From Actinomycetota bacterium (GTDB taxonomy: Bacteria; Actinomycetota; Actinomycetes; Mycobacteriales; Micromonosporaceae), in the NCBI GenBank assembly GCA_005885555.1, contig VAWN01000033.1:1-64000 (forward strand): DNA of 64,000 bases. The letters run 5' to 3'. Shown in pieces: positions 47,530 through 58,732 of this stretch. Position 1 is the first letter of the stretch. Each line of letters begins with the position of its first letter. Below the pieces are notes generated by a model. That model did not search any database, was not told where the DNA came from, and saw only the letters and a list, made by a program, of their open reading frames with translations. The translations under genes and the position numbers were made by a program.

Positions 47530-49176
47530 ATGCGGGTACTCGGTGTCAACGCGATCTTTCACGATCCGGCGGTCGCGCTCGTCGTCGACGGCGAGGTGGT
47601 CGCCGCGGCCGAGGAGGAGCGGTTCTCCCGGCGCAAGCACGGCAAGCGGCCGGTACCGTTCTCGGCCTGGGAGCTGCCGGAGCTGTCGGCGAAGTGGTGC
47701 CTGGCCCAGGCCGGGCTGCACCCCGGTGAGCTGGACGCGGTGGCGTACTCCTTCGACCCGGCCCTGTGCCGGCCGGCCGAGGAGCTGGGCCTGGCCGACC
47801 CGTGGGACTGGCTGCGGCAGGAGTACGCCCGGCGCGCCCCGCACTTCATTGCCGACATGCTGCCCGGCCTGGACCCCGCCCGGGTCGTGTTCGTACCGCA
47901 CCACGTCGCCCACGCCGCCTCCGCCGCCCTGGCGATGCCGGAGGACACCGGCGACTGCGCGGTACTGGTCCTCGACGGCCGGGGCGAGAAGGCCAGCCAC
48001 CTGTCCGGCCGGTACCGCGACGGCGTCCTCGAACCGCTGGCCGCGCAGGAACTGCCGCACTCGCTCGGCCTGCTGTACGAGGACCTGACCGCGCACCTGG
48101 GCTTCCTGCGCTCCAGCGACGAGTACAAGGTGATGGCGCTGGCCTCCTACGGGCGGCCGCGGCACCTGGACCTGTTCCGCGACCTGGTGCGGGTGGACCA
48201 GGCGACCGGTGGGTTCAAGGTCGGCGCCGTCGACTTCGCCACGCTGGCTGCGCCGCTGCGCCCGGGCGCCGAGCTGACCGAGCCGCACGCCGACCTCGCC
48301 GCCAGCGTGCAGACCCGGCTGGAGGAGGTCATCCTCGACCTGGCCCGGTGGCTGCACGAGGCGGCCGGCGGGCCGCGCACGCTCGCGCTGGCCGGTGGCG
48401 TCGCGCTCAACTGCGTGGCCAACGCCCGGCTCGCGGCGCAGGGACCGTACCGGCAGCTGTGGGTACAGCCGGCGGCCGGCGACGCGGGTACCGCGCTGGG
48501 CGCGGCGCTGCACGTGGCGACGGTACGCGGGAACCGGGTGGCGCCGATGCCGGGCGTCGATCTCGGGCGCGGGTACACCGACGACGAGCTGGAGGCGGAG
48601 CTGCGCCGGGCCCGGGTGCCGTACACCCGGCCGGCGTCGATCGCCGAGCACGCCGCCGAGGTACTGGCCGCGGACGGGATCGTGGCCTGGTTCCAGGGGC
48701 GCAGCGAGTACGGGCCGCGGGCGCTGGGGCACCGGTCGCTGCTGGCGCACCCGGGCAACGAGTACAACACCGAGCGGCTCAACGACGTCAAGGGCCGCGA
48801 GCAGTTCCGGCCGGTGGCGCCGATGGTGCTCGCCGACCGGGCGGCCGAGCTGTTCGAGGGCCAGCTACCCAGCCCGTACATGCTGTTCGTGCACCGGGTC
48901 CGGGACGGGTGGCGCAAGCGGATCCCGGCGGTGGTGCACGTGGACGGCACCGCCCGGATCCAGACCGTCGACCCGGCCGCCGAACCGCTGGTGGCCGCGA
49001 TGCTGCGCGGGTTCGAGCGGCGTACCGGACTGCCGGTCGTGGTGAACACCTCGCTGAACACCGCCGGCCGGCCGATGGTCGACACCCCGAAGGAGGCGCT
49101 GGAACTGTTCGGGTCGGCACCGGTGGACCTGCTGGCACTGGGCCCGTTCGCGGTGTCGAGGCCGCTGGATGCCTGA
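47530..49176 (+). CDS. carbamoyltransferase (NodU/CmcH family)
   Basis: 548 residues. Enzymes of this family transfer carbamoyl from carbamoyl phosphate to hydroxyls of sugars or antibiotics through a carbamoyl-adenylate. The N-terminal Kae1-like domain starts RVLGVNAIFHDPAVALVVDG and carries the iron-binding HHVAHAASA near 119-127. LAGGVALNCVANARL is near 288-302. The C-terminal domain has WFQGRSEYGPRALGHRSLLA and TGLPVVVNTSLNTAGRPMVD. The stop overlaps the start of the GT2 gene by eight bases, so the pair probably decorates one glycan. Confidence 0.93.
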   Translation: MRVLGVNAIFHDPAVALVVDGEVVAAAEEERFSRRKHGKRPVPFSAWELPELSAKWCLAQAGLHPGELDAVAYSFDPALCRPAEELGLADPWDWLRQEYARRAPHFIADMLPGLDPARVVFVPHHVAHAASAALAMPEDTGDCAVLVLDGRGEKASHLSGRYRDGVLEPLAAQELPHSLGLLYEDLTAHLGFLRSSDEYKVMALASYGRPRHLDLFRDLVRVDQATGGFKVGAVDFATLAAPLRPGAELTEPHADLAASVQTRLEEVILDLARWLHEAAGGPRTLALAGGVALNCVANARLAAQGPYRQLWVQPAAGDAGTALGAALHVATVRGNRVAPMPGVDLGRGYTDDELEAELRRARVPYTRPASIAEHAAEVLAADGIVAWFQGRSEYGPRALGHRSLLAHPGNEYNTERLNDVKGREQFRPVAPMVLADRAAELFEGQLPSPYMLFVHRVRDGWRKRIPAVVHVDGTARIQTVDPAAEPLVAAMLRGFERRTGLPVVVNTSLNTAGRPMVDTPKEALELFGSAPVDLLALGPFAVSRPLDA

Positions 49177-50149
49177 CGGCGTGTCGATCGTCGTCCCGAC
49201 GGTCGGCCGGCCGTCGCTTTCCGCGCTGCTGGAGCGGCTGCGGCCACAGGTGGCCGGTGCGCCGGTACCGGTCGAGCTGCTCGTGGTGCCCGACACCGGC
49301 CGGCGCGGTCCGGCGGCGACGCGCAACGTGGGGTGGCGCGGGGCACGGTACCCCTGGGTGGCCTTTCTCGACGACGACGTGCTGCCGCCGGCCGACTGGC
49401 TGGACCGGCTGCTCGCCGACCTGGACCAGCCCGCGGACGTCGGCGGCGTGCAGGGCCGGCTGCACGTGCCGGTACCCGGGCGGTGCGGCGACTGGGCGGC
49501 CACCACCGCCGCCCTGGAACGGGCGTCCTGGGCGACCGCCGACATGGCGTACCGGCGTGCCGCGCTGGAGGGCGTCGGCGGCTTCGACGAACGCTTCCCG
49601 CGGGCGTACCGGGAGGACGCCGACCTCGCCTACCGGGTGCGCCGGGCCGGCTGGCGGCTGGTCGTCGGCACCCGCCGCACCACGCACCCGGTCCGCCCGG
49701 AGAGCCCCTGGATCAGCCTGCGCACCCAGCGCGGCAACGCCGACGACGCGCTGCTGCGCCGGCTGCACGGGCCGGCCTGGCACCGCCTGCTCGACGCGCC
49801 GGCCGGGCGCCGGCACCGGCACGCCCTCGTCGTGGCGGCCGGCGCGGCCGCCCTGGCCGGTCCGGCGCTGATCTCCTGTCGGCAAGCCGCCAGAGTGGCC
49901 GGGGCGGCCTGGCTCGCCGGTACCGTCGAGTTCGCCGTGGCCCGGTTGCGGGCCGCACCAGGCGCCCGGGACCAGGTGGTGCCGCTGCTCCTGACGAGCG
50001 TGCTGATCCCTCCGCTGGCGATCGGGCACTGGCTGACCGGCTGGATCCGGCACCGACACGCCGAGCCGTGGTTTGCCACGCCGGCGGGTCGGGTGGTGCC
50101 TGCCGGCACGAAGGAGGAGGAATGGACGGCGTCAGGCCCGCCCCGATGA
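49169..50149 (+). CDS. glycosyltransferase family 2 with C-terminal membrane segments
   Basis: 326 residues. GT-A fold: VSIVVPTVGRPSLSALLERL near 5-24, DXD-like VAFLDDDVLPP near 64-74, FDERFPRAYREDADLAYRVR near 138-157. The C-terminal third has hydrophobic stretches (ALVVAAGAAALAGPALIS; VPLLLTSVLIPPLAIGHWL), suggesting anchoring to the inner face of the membrane. It overlaps the carbamoyltransferase gene. The acceptor is unknown. Confidence 0.88.
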   Translation: MPDGVSIVVPTVGRPSLSALLERLRPQVAGAPVPVELLVVPDTGRRGPAATRNVGWRGARYPWVAFLDDDVLPPADWLDRLLADLDQPADVGGVQGRLHVPVPGRCGDWAATTAALERASWATADMAYRRAALEGVGGFDERFPRAYREDADLAYRVRRAGWRLVVGTRRTTHPVRPESPWISLRTQRGNADDALLRRLHGPAWHRLLDAPAGRRHRHALVVAAGAAALAGPALISCRQAARVAGAAWLAGTVEFAVARLRAAPGARDQVVPLLLTSVLIPPLAIGHWLTGWIRHRHAEPWFATPAGRVVPAGTKEEEWTASGPPR

Positions 50150-50379
50150 CGGGGCCGCTCGCGCCGCGGCTGAGCCCGGACAGCCCGCTCGTCGCGTCCG
50201 CGCGGGAACTGGTCGTCCGGCACCGCGATACGGTCGCCGACGACCGGTGCGGCTGGTGCGCCGACGTGTACCCGTGCCCTCCGACCATCCACGCCGCGCT
50301 GGTCTGCCTGGCGGCCGGACTCGACCCGCACGCGATCGGCCTGCCCCCCGAGGCGGCCGGCTGGCAACTGACCGCCTGA
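50122..50379 (+). CDS. small protein with CxxC...C motif, unknown
   Basis: 85 residues, with a strong ribosome-binding site (AAGGAGGAGG, 50111-50120, immediately before the ATG at 50122). It overlaps the GT2 gene by 28 bases. It contains RCGWCADVYPCPPTIHAALVC, a cysteine-rich patch that may bind a metal, in an otherwise helical protein. I do not recognise the family beyond small hypothetical actinobacterial proteins. It ends 14 bases before the convergent ribH. Confidence 0.65.
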   Translation: MDGVRPAPMTGPLAPRLSPDSPLVASARELVVRHRDTVADDRCGWCADVYPCPPTIHAALVCLAAGLDPHAIGLPPEAAGWQLTA

Positions 50380-50393
50380 CGCAGGGGTCGTCT

Positions 50394-52098
<1,705 letters not shown>

Positions 52099-52102
<4 letters not shown>

Positions 52103-52692
52103 CGGGGCACCCTCACCATCTTCTCGACGTATTTGGCGATCACGTCCACCTCAAGGTTCACCGGTGCGCCGGGGCCCTTGCGGCCCAGCGTGGTCAGCGC
52201 CAGCGTGGTCGGGATCAGGCTCACCGCGATCTCGTCGCCGTCGATGGCGGCCACGGTCAGCGACACCCCGTCGACGGTGATCGAACCCTTCTCGACCACA
52301 TACCGGTCAAGGCCGGGCGGCAGCCCGATCGTGACGGTCTCCCAGTGCTGCGCGGGCTGGCGGCCCAGTACCGTACCGACACCGTCGACGTGTCCCTGCA
52401 CCAGGTGGCCGCCGAGCCGGGTGGTCAGGGTGGCGGCCCGTTCCAGGTTGACCGGGTCGCCCTCGGCCAGCGTGCCCAGCGCCGAACGGTCCAGCGTCTC
52501 CTTCATCACGTCGGCGGTGAACGCGTCGCCGTCGACGGACACCACGGTCAGGCACACGCCGTTGACCGCGATCGAGTCGCCCGGCCGGGCGTCGCCCGCC
52601 ACCAGCGGGCCGGTCACCCGCAGCAGCGCCGCGTCGCCCAGGTCCTCGACCGCGGCGACGGTGCCCAGTTCCTCGACAATGCCGGTGAACAT
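52099..52692 (-). CDS. ribE: riboflavin synthase alpha chain
   Basis: Final dismutation step to riboflavin. 197 residues, two lumazine-binding repeats, each with its own [14 protein letters not shown] / [14 protein letters not shown] segment. It starts [12 protein letters not shown], invariant for the family. The ATG overlaps the ribD stop by one base (TAATG). The open frame upstream is antisense and artefactual. Confidence 0.96.
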
Positions 52693-53714
52693 TACTGGCG
52701 GTCCTCCTTCGGTACGGCGGTGATCCGCACGTCGGGCCCGATCCGGGCGACGTCGGTAAGTTCGAGGGCCAGGGCCTGCGCGACCGTGCCGACGCCGGCC
52801 GGGCCGAGCGCCGCCGGGCCGGCACCGAGCAGCTTCGCCGCCAGGTAGCCGACCACCTCGTCGACCAGGCCCGCGGCGAGGAACGCGCCGGCCAGCGTCG
52901 GGCCGCCCTCCAGCAGCGCGCCCCGCACGCCGCGGGCGTACAGGGCGGTCATCAGCTTGCCGAGGTCGACCCGGCCGGTCGGGTCGGACCCGACCTCCGC
53001 GCCGGTCGCGATCCAGGTGGGTGCGGCGCCGTCGCGCACGCGCGCTCCTGCGGGGGTACCGCCGGCAGAGTCCACGATTACCCGCAGCGGCCGGCGCACC
53101 TTGTCGGGTACCCGGACGGTCAGCGCCGGATCGTCGGCTCGCACCGTACCGGCGCCGGCGATGATCGCGTCGACGGTCGCGCGCAGCTCGTGCACGTCGG
53201 CGCGCGCCTCGGCCGAGGTGATCCACCGGCTGGTACCGTCGGCGGCCGCCGACCGGCCGTCCAGCGTCGCCGCGTACTTCCAGATCAGGTAGGGCCGGCC
53301 CCGGCGTACCGCGGTGAGCCAGTACCGCAACTGGTGGGCCGCTTGCGCCGCCAGTACCCCCGACTCGACCTGGACCCCCGCGGCCCGCAGCGTGTCGAGG
53401 CCGCCCGCGGCGAGCGCGTCGGGGTCGCGGACCCCGACCACCACGCAGGCGATCCCGGCGGCGAGCAGCGCCTGCGTGCACGGCCCGGTGCGCCCGGTGT
53501 GGTCGCACGGCTCCAGGGTGACCACGGCGGTACCGCCCCGGGCCCGCGCACCGGCCCGCGCCAGCGCGACGACCTCGGCGTGCGGCCCGCCGGCCGGGGC
53601 GGTGCGGCCCTCGCCGACCGGCTCCCCGGAAGCGGCCAGGATGACCGCGCCGACACTGGGGTTCGGGCTGGTCTCGCCCAGCCCGAGCGCGGCGAGCGCC
53701 AGCGCGCGGCGCAT
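52692..53714 (-). CDS. ribD: diaminohydroxyphosphoribosylaminopyrimidine deaminase / reductase
   Basis: 340 residues from the ATG at 53712-53714. The N-terminal zinc deaminase domain has GGPHAEVVALARAG and LEPCDHTGRTGPC. The C-terminal reductase domain starts near 140 (RPYLIWKYAATLDGRSAA) and has TALYARGVRGALLEGGPTL. An in-frame GTG at 53820-53822 with AGGGG six bases upstream would add 36 residues not expected in the family. First gene of the operon, 217 bases after the FMN riboswitch. Confidence 0.93.
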   Translation of the reverse strand: MRRALALAALGLGETSPNPSVGAVILAASGEPVGEGRTAPAGGPHAEVVALARAGARARGGTAVVTLEPCDHTGRTGPCTQALLAAGIACVVVGVRDPDALAAGGLDTLRAAGVQVESGVLAAQAAHQLRYWLTAVRRGRPYLIWKYAATLDGRSAAADGTSRWITSAEARADVHELRATVDAIIAGAGTVRADDPALTVRVPDKVRRPLRVIVDSAGGTPAGARVRDGAAPTWIATGAEVGSDPTGRVDLGKLMTALYARGVRGALLEGGPTLAGAFLAAGLVDEVVGYLAAKLLGAGPAALGPAGVGTVAQALALELTDVARIGPDVRITAVPKEDRQ

Positions 53715-53931
53715 CCCCGCAGTCTCCGCCGGCCTGCTCGTCGACCCGGCTCGCTGCCGCTCGCCGTCCCGACGAGACACGATAGGGCTGCGACCATGGT
53801 TCGCTCGCTGGCGCTCGCTCACCGCCTGCCCCTCTCGTCGCGCGGTGCGCGCCGACGGAGGAGCAGCGGAACGGGCGGCCAGCCGGCGAACGCCGACGGC
53901 CAGCCCTCGACACCGATACCGGTGCCGCCCG

Positions 53932-54077
53932 CGCGCTGTCTCCCATCCGGACTTTGACCGTCGGCCCCGGATTCTCACCAGGTCCACCGTCCGACACGAG
54001 GTCGGCCGGGTCGCGGGCTTACCAGGTCGTCCCTGGATCACCGCCGGTTCGGAATTTCACCGAGTCCCGCCAGCGCG
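53932..54077 (-). promoter_or_regulatory. FMN riboswitch (RFN element) of the rib operon
   Basis: The minus strand contains the RFN core: GGTGAAATTCCGAACCGGCG, then CCTGGTAAGCCCGCGA, GGTGAGAATCCGGGGCCGA and AGTCCGGATGGGAGA. The closing P1 stem is CGCGCTG (54071-54077) with CAGCGCG (53932-53938). FMN binding should lower rib expression. The 217 bases to ribD (53715-53931) have no T-rich terminator. They contain CTGCTCCTCC (near 53865), an anti-ribosome-binding sequence that could act by translation control. 54078-54137 holds a CGGCGG/CCGCCG stem and no gene. Confidence 0.93.
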
Positions 54078-54137
54078 TGGTGGGTTCTCTGAAGTGTCGC
54101 ACGGTCCGGCGGTTCCCGCCGACCCCGGCGAGCTACC

Positions 54138-55085
54138 TCACACCGCGCTGCGGCGGTCCATCGCGACGTAGGAACCCGGCTGGCTCTTGGCGACCGTCTT
54201 CATCTCCGAGGCGACCGCGACGACTTCGCGCGGCTCAGAGTAGTTGCGGTTGGTCGACAGCGCCACGCCGATCGACAGGGTGACCAGGTTCACCTGGCGC
54301 GTCTCGCCCTTGCGGTCGGTCAGCTCCAGGTACCCGCGCCGGGCGTCCAGCGGGTCGTACAGCTCGTCGGCCATCGCCTCGAAGTCGACCACCGCGCGCT
54401 CGGTCAGCGGGCGCACCTGCTCAGGGGTACAGACCAGGACGAAGTCGTCGCCGCCGATGTGGCCGAGGAACGCCGGCGGCAGCCCGACCTCGACCACGGC
54501 GCGGTGCAGCGACCGGGCGAGCGCGGTGATGAACTCGTCGCCGCGGGCGAACCCGTACGCGTCGTTGACGCTCTTGAACCGGTCGATGTCGATGTGGCAC
54601 ACCGCGTACGCGGCACCGCTGCGTACCCGGTCGGCGATCTCGCGCAGGATCCGGGTGTTGCCGGGCAGGCCGGTCAGCGGGGACACCTCGCGGTACTCCT
54701 GGTTGCGCCGCAGCGTGGAGTTGACCCGGGCGACCAGTTCCAGCGTGTCGAACGGCTTGACCAGGTAGTCGTCCGCGCCGGCGGTGAGCCCGAGCACCTT
54801 GTCGACGGTCAGCCCGCGCGCGGTGAGCATGATGACCGGGATCGTCGCGGTCAGCGGGTTGGCGCGCAGCTGCCGGGTCAGCTCCATGCCGTCGACCCGC
54901 GGCATCATCAGGTCCACCACCATCAGGTCGGGTTGGCGGAGGCTGACCAGCTTCAGCGCCTCCTCGCCGTCGTGCGCGACCTCGACGTCGAAGCCCTGCA
55001 GCCGGAGGTTGACCTGAACGAACCGGGCGATGTCCTCGTCGTCGTCGACCACGAGGATGAGGTCTTTGTCGCCCGCTTCGGTCAC
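54138..55085 (-). CDS. response regulator with GGDEF-type output domain
   Basis: 315 residues from the GTG that overlaps the rpe stop. The receiver domain (1-125) has [14 protein letters not shown], the phospho-acceptor in [12 protein letters not shown] and the lysine in DDYLVKPF. The GGDEF domain (about 138-305) has [21 protein letters not shown] and a signature loop that reads GGDDF rather than GGDEF or GGEEF. It may be an active diguanylate cyclase with a conservative change, or an effector-binding version. Its neighbours are metabolic genes, so its partner kinase is elsewhere. Confidence 0.87.
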   Translation of the reverse strand: MTEAGDKDLILVVDDDEDIARFVQVNLRLQGFDVEVAHDGEEALKLVSLRQPDLMVVDLMMPRVDGMELTRQLRANPLTATIPVIMLTARGLTVDKVLGLTAGADDYLVKPFDTLELVARVNSTLRRNQEYREVSPLTGLPGNTRILREIADRVRSGAAYAVCHIDIDRFKSVNDAYGFARGDEFITALARSLHRAVVEVGLPPAFLGHIGGDDFVLVCTPEQVRPLTERAVVDFEAMADELYDPLDARRGYLELTDRKGETRQVNLVTLSIGVALSTNRNYSEPREVVAVASEMKTVAKSQPGSYVAMDRRSAV

Positions 55086-55780
55086 GGTGTCTCGCCGTCC
55101 GGTGGGCGTGGCGCCGCCGTCTCGACGGTCCTTCTGATCGCCCGTACCGCGGCGGCCGGGTCGGCGGCACCGTAGACGGCGGTACCGGCGACGAACGCGT
55201 CCGCCCCCGCCTCCGCCGCCGCCTCCACGGTCTCCTCGTTGATCCCGCCGTCCACCTCGATGCGCAGCTCCAGGTGCCCGGACCGCAGGTGCCGGCGGGC
55301 CGTGCGGACCTTGTCCAGCAGCTCCGGCATGAACGCCTGCCCGCCGAAACCGGCCTTGATCGTCATGATCAGCAGGGTGTCGAAGTGCGGCAGCAGCTCC
55401 AGGTACGGCTCGACGGGGGTGTCCCGGTCGATGGCCAGCCCCGCCTTGCTCCCGGCGGAGCGCAGGTCCTTGGCCAGCCCCGCCGGGTCCTGCGCCGCCT
55501 CGGCGTGGAAGCTGACGTTGTACGCCCCCGCCTCGGCGTACCCGACCGCCCAGCGATCCGGCGCCTCGATCATCAGGTGCACGTCCAGCGGCAGCGTCGT
55601 CGCCTGCTTGAGGTCCTGCACGACCGGCAGCCCGATGGTCAGGTTCGGCACGAAGTGGTTGTCCATCACGTCGACGTGCAGCCAGTCGGCGCTGCCCTCG
55701 ACGGCGCGGGCCTGCTCGCCCAGGCGGGAGAAGTCGGCGGCGAGCAGGCTCGGCGCGACGACCAGCGACGAAGCGGTCAC
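55082..55780 (-). CDS. rpe: ribulose-phosphate 3-epimerase
   Basis: Pentose-phosphate enzyme linking ribulose 5-phosphate and xylulose 5-phosphate. 232-residue TIM barrel starting from [19 protein letters not shown] near 8-23, [18 protein letters not shown] near 33-50, [19 protein letters not shown] and [20 protein letters not shown] are the conserved strands with metal-binding His and Asp residues. The next gene starts inside its stop codon. Ribulose 5-phosphate is also a riboflavin precursor, which may explain its place next to the rib operon. Confidence 0.95.
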   Translation of the reverse strand: MTASSLVVAPSLLAADFSRLGEQARAVEGSADWLHVDVMDNHFVPNLTIGLPVVQDLKQATTLPLDVHLMIEAPDRWAVGYAEAGAYNVSFHAEAAQDPAGLAKDLRSAGSKAGLAIDRDTPVEPYLELLPHFDTLLIMTIKAGFGGQAFMPELLDKVRTARRHLRSGHLELRIEVDGGINEETVEAAAEAGADAFVAGTAVYGAADPAAAVRAIRRTVETAAPRPPDGETP

Positions 55781-55803
55781 CGGCCCAGTGTACGGAGGCA
55801 CCC

Positions 55804-57228
55804 TCAGTCCGTTCGCCGCAGGAGTGCCAGGTACATCGCATCGGTACCGTGCCGGTGCGGCCACAGCTGCGCCGCCGGCCCGGTACCCACGTCGGGCGGC
55901 ATGAGCGGCCGGACATCGACCGGCTCCACGGCGATCGTCGAGCGGCGCCGCGCCTCCCCGACCGACACCTCGGTCTCCACCCGGTGCGGCGAGCAGGTCA
56001 CGTACCCGACCAGCCCGCCGGGGCGTACCGCACCGAACGCGGCGACGAGCAGCTCGCGCTGCAGGCGGGTCAGCGGCGGCAGGTCCGACGGCTGCCGGCG
56101 CCAGCGCGACTCCGGCCGGCGGCGCAGCGCACCGAGGCCGGAGCAAGGGGCGTCGACGAGTACCCGGTCGAAGCCGGTCGCCTCGATCTCCCGCCCGTCG
56201 CCGACCTCGACGGTGACCGGCAACCCGCGTACCGCCTCCTCGACCAGGGCCGCGCGGTGCGGAGCGACCTCGACCGCGTGCAGCCGCGCACCCCGCTGGG
56301 CGGCCAGCGCACCGAGCAGCGCCGCCTTGCCGCCCGGTCCGGCGCACAGGTCCAGCCAGCGCTGGTCCGGCCCGGCCAGCTCCGCCGTGGCCAGGGCGAG
56401 CGCGACGAGCTGGGAGCCCTCGTCCTGCACGTGTGCCCGCCCGTCGGCGATCGCCGGCAGGTCACCGGGTGCGCCGCCGGGCAGGTACACCGCGTACGGC
56501 GAGTACCGGCCCGGTTCGCCGCCGGCCTGGTCCGCGAGCTCCGCCGCGGAGATCCGGCCCGGCCGGGCGCACAGGTGCACCGGCGCCGGGGTGTTGTCGG
56601 CGGCGAGCAGGTCCTGCGGGTCCTCGCCGCCCAGTGCCTCGGCGCCCAGTGCCTCGGCGAACGCGCGCACGATCCACGGTGGGTGGGCGTAGGCGACGGC
56701 GAGGTACCCGAGCCGGTCGGCCTCCGGGTCGGGCGCCACCTCGGCGATCCAGTCGTCCCACGGCCGGTCGCCGATGCGGCGCAGTACCGCGTTGGCGAAG
56801 CCGGTCGCCGACGGGCCGGCCACACTGCGGACCAGGTCCACGGTCGAGAAGACGGCGGCGTGCGGCGACACCCGCATGTGCAGCAGCTGGTAGGCGCCCA
56901 GCCGCAGCGCATCGCGGATCGGCGGGTCGATCCGGCTGACCTCCCGCCCGGCGGCGACCGCGACGATCGCGTCGAGCGTGCCGCTCATCCGCAGCGTGCC
57001 GTAGGTCAGCTCGGTGGCGAAGGCGGCATCCCGGCCGTGTACCCGCAGCTCGCGCAGGATCCGGGGAAGGGCCAGGTTGGCGTAGGCATCGTCACGGTGT
57101 ACCGCGGCCACCGTCTCGTACGCCGCCTGCCGCGCCGGGTCGACCATCGGGCGGCCGCCGCGCGGGGGTCGGGTGCCGCCACGCTGGTCGCGGGTGCTGC
57201 CCGGCCGGCGCGGCCCACGGTCAGCCAC
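55804..57228 (-). CDS. rsmB: 16S rRNA (cytosine(967)-C(5))-methyltransferase
   Basis: 474 residues. An N-terminal NusB-like RNA-binding domain ([21 protein letters not shown]) is followed by the RsmB SAM domain: [51 protein letters not shown] and [12 protein letters not shown]. The two cysteines (PCSG and TCSP) are the catalytic and release residues. The start is GTG, overlapping the end of fmt by eight bases. The basic, low-complexity stretch of about 35 residues before MVDPARQ is poorly conserved. Confidence 0.94.
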   Translation of the reverse strand: MADRGPRRPGSTRDQRGGTRPPRGGRPMVDPARQAAYETVAAVHRDDAYANLALPRILRELRVHGRDAAFATELTYGTLRMSGTLDAIVAVAAGREVSRIDPPIRDALRLGAYQLLHMRVSPHAAVFSTVDLVRSVAGPSATGFANAVLRRIGDRPWDDWIAEVAPDPEADRLGYLAVAYAHPPWIVRAFAEALGAEALGGEDPQDLLAADNTPAPVHLCARPGRISAAELADQAGGEPGRYSPYAVYLPGGAPGDLPAIADGRAHVQDEGSQLVALALATAELAGPDQRWLDLCAGPGGKAALLGALAAQRGARLHAVEVAPHRAALVEEAVRGLPVTVEVGDGREIEATGFDRVLVDAPCSGLGALRRRPESRWRRQPSDLPPLTRLQRELLVAAFGAVRPGGLVGYVTCSPHRVETEVSVGEARRRSTIAVEPVDVRPLMPPDVGTGPAAQLWPHRHGTDAMYLALLRRTD

Positions 57229-58150
57229 CGAAGCGCTCCCCCGGCTCCGGGCGTACCCCGCGGGCCCAGTCCCGCGCCGGCATGGCCTTCTTGCCGGCCG
57301 CCCGCACCTCGCCCAGCGCCACCGCCGCGGTACCCGTGCCGACCAGTACCCCCGACCGGCCCACCGCGATCTCGCCCGGGGCGAGGTTCGCCGCGCCGCC
57401 GGTGGGATCCACCGGCCCGACCTTGATGCGCTCGCCACGGAAGACGGTCCACGCGCCGGGCGCCGGGGTACACGCCCGGATGCGCCGGTCGACCGCGAAC
57501 GCCGGATCGGTCCAGCGCACCCGGGCTTCCTCGACGGTGACCTTGGGCGCCATGCTGACCCCCTCGGCCGCCTGCGGTACCGCGGCCAGCGTGCCGGCCT
57601 CGATCCCGTCGAGCACCTGCACCAGCAGCTTCGCCCCGGACACCGCCAGCCGCTCCAGCAGGTCACCGGCCGTGTCGCGGGGCCGGATCGGCTCGGTCAG
57701 GGTGCCGTACAGCGGCCCGGTGTCAAGCCCCGCCTCCAGCTCGAACACGGCCGCACCGGTGACCTCGTCGCCGTGCAGCAGCGCGTGCTGCACCGGCGCC
57801 GCACCCCGCCACGCCGGCAGGAGCGAGAAGTGCAGGTTCACCCAGCCGTACCGGGGGATCTCCAGCGCCACCGGCGGTACCAGCGCGCCGTAGGCGACGA
57901 CGGGCACGCAGTCCGGGGCCAGCTCGGCGAGCCGGGACAGGAACGACGGCTCCCGCGGCCGGACCGGCGTCAGCACCTCGACGCCGCGCGCGTCGGCCCA
58001 CGCGCCGACCGGCGAGCGGACCAGGTGCCGGCCCCGCCCCGCCGGCGCGTCCGGCCGGGTCAGCACCGCGAGAAGCTCGTGCTGGGACGCGGCGATCGCG
58101 TCGAGCGCGGGTACCGCCACCGCCGGGGTACCCGCGAACACCAGCCGCAT
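57221..58150 (-). CDS. fmt: methionyl-tRNA formyltransferase
   Basis: Adds formyl to the initiator Met-tRNA. 309 residues. [19 protein letters not shown], then [16 protein letters not shown], and the folate and active-site segment [20 protein letters not shown] (the Asn-His pair); the C-terminal OB-like domain binds tRNA. Its partner def is immediately upstream (one base apart), the standard def-fmt pair. Confidence 0.96.
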   Translation of the reverse strand: MRLVFAGTPAVAVPALDAIAASQHELLAVLTRPDAPAGRGRHLVRSPVGAWADARGVEVLTPVRPREPSFLSRLAELAPDCVPVVAYGALVPPVALEIPRYGWVNLHFSLLPAWRGAAPVQHALLHGDEVTGAAVFELEAGLDTGPLYGTLTEPIRPRDTAGDLLERLAVSGAKLLVQVLDGIEAGTLAAVPQAAEGVSMAPKVTVEEARVRWTDPAFAVDRRIRACTPAPGAWTVFRGERIKVGPVDPTGGAANLAPGEIAVGRSGVLVGTGTAAVALGEVRAAGKKAMPARDWARGVRPEPGERFGG

Positions 58151-58151
58151 C

Positions 58152-58697
58152 TCAGCCGACCCGGCCGCGCGTCTCGTGCGGGCTGACCTTGATGGTCATG
58201 CCGGCCCGGTACCAGTCGCTGGCGCGGATCTCCTTCATCGCCACCTTGCGCCGCTCAGCGTCCAGCCGCTGGATGAACAGCACCCCGTCGAGGTGGTCGG
58301 TCTCGTGCTGCAGGCAGCGCGCCATCATCCCGGTGCCGACGATCTGCACCGGGTCGCCGTGCTGGTTGAAGCCCTTGGCGACGGTGTTGAGCCGGCGCTT
58401 GGTGTCGACGTACACGCCGGGGATCGACAGGCAGCCCTCCGGCCCGTCCTGCTCCTCCTCGTCGGGGAACTCCAGCACCGGGTTGACCAGGTACCCTTCC
58501 ACCTCGTCGACGTGGAAGGCGAACACCCGCAGGCCGACGCCGATCTGCGGGGCGGCCAGGCCCGCGCCCTCCTCGTCGCGCAGCGTGTCGAGGAGGTCGG
58601 CGACCAGTCCGCGCAGCTCCTTGTCGAAGTCCACCACCGGGTCGGCGGGGCTGCGCAGTACCGGGTCGCCGAGCAGCCGGATGGGGGTGACGGTCAC
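58152..58697 (-). CDS. def: peptide deformylase
   Basis: Removes the N-formyl group from nascent proteins. 181 residues from the GTG at 58695-58697, with GAGGAGG seven bases upstream. The three family motifs are [10 protein letters not shown] near 43-52, EGCLSIP near 86-92 (metal-binding Cys) and QHETDHLDG near 132-140 (metal-binding HExxH-like). It has a C-terminal helical extension of ~30 residues. Upstream frames are antisense artefacts. Confidence 0.95.
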   Translation of the reverse strand: MTVTPIRLLGDPVLRSPADPVVDFDKELRGLVADLLDTLRDEEGAGLAAPQIGVGLRVFAFHVDEVEGYLVNPVLEFPDEEEQDGPEGCLSIPGVYVDTKRRLNTVAKGFNQHGDPVQIVGTGMMARCLQHETDHLDGVLFIQRLDAERRKVAMKEIRASDWYRAGMTIKVSPHETRGRVG

Positions 58698-58732
58698 GCG
58701 TGGCCTCCTCGCCGGGGAACAACTGCTCCAGT

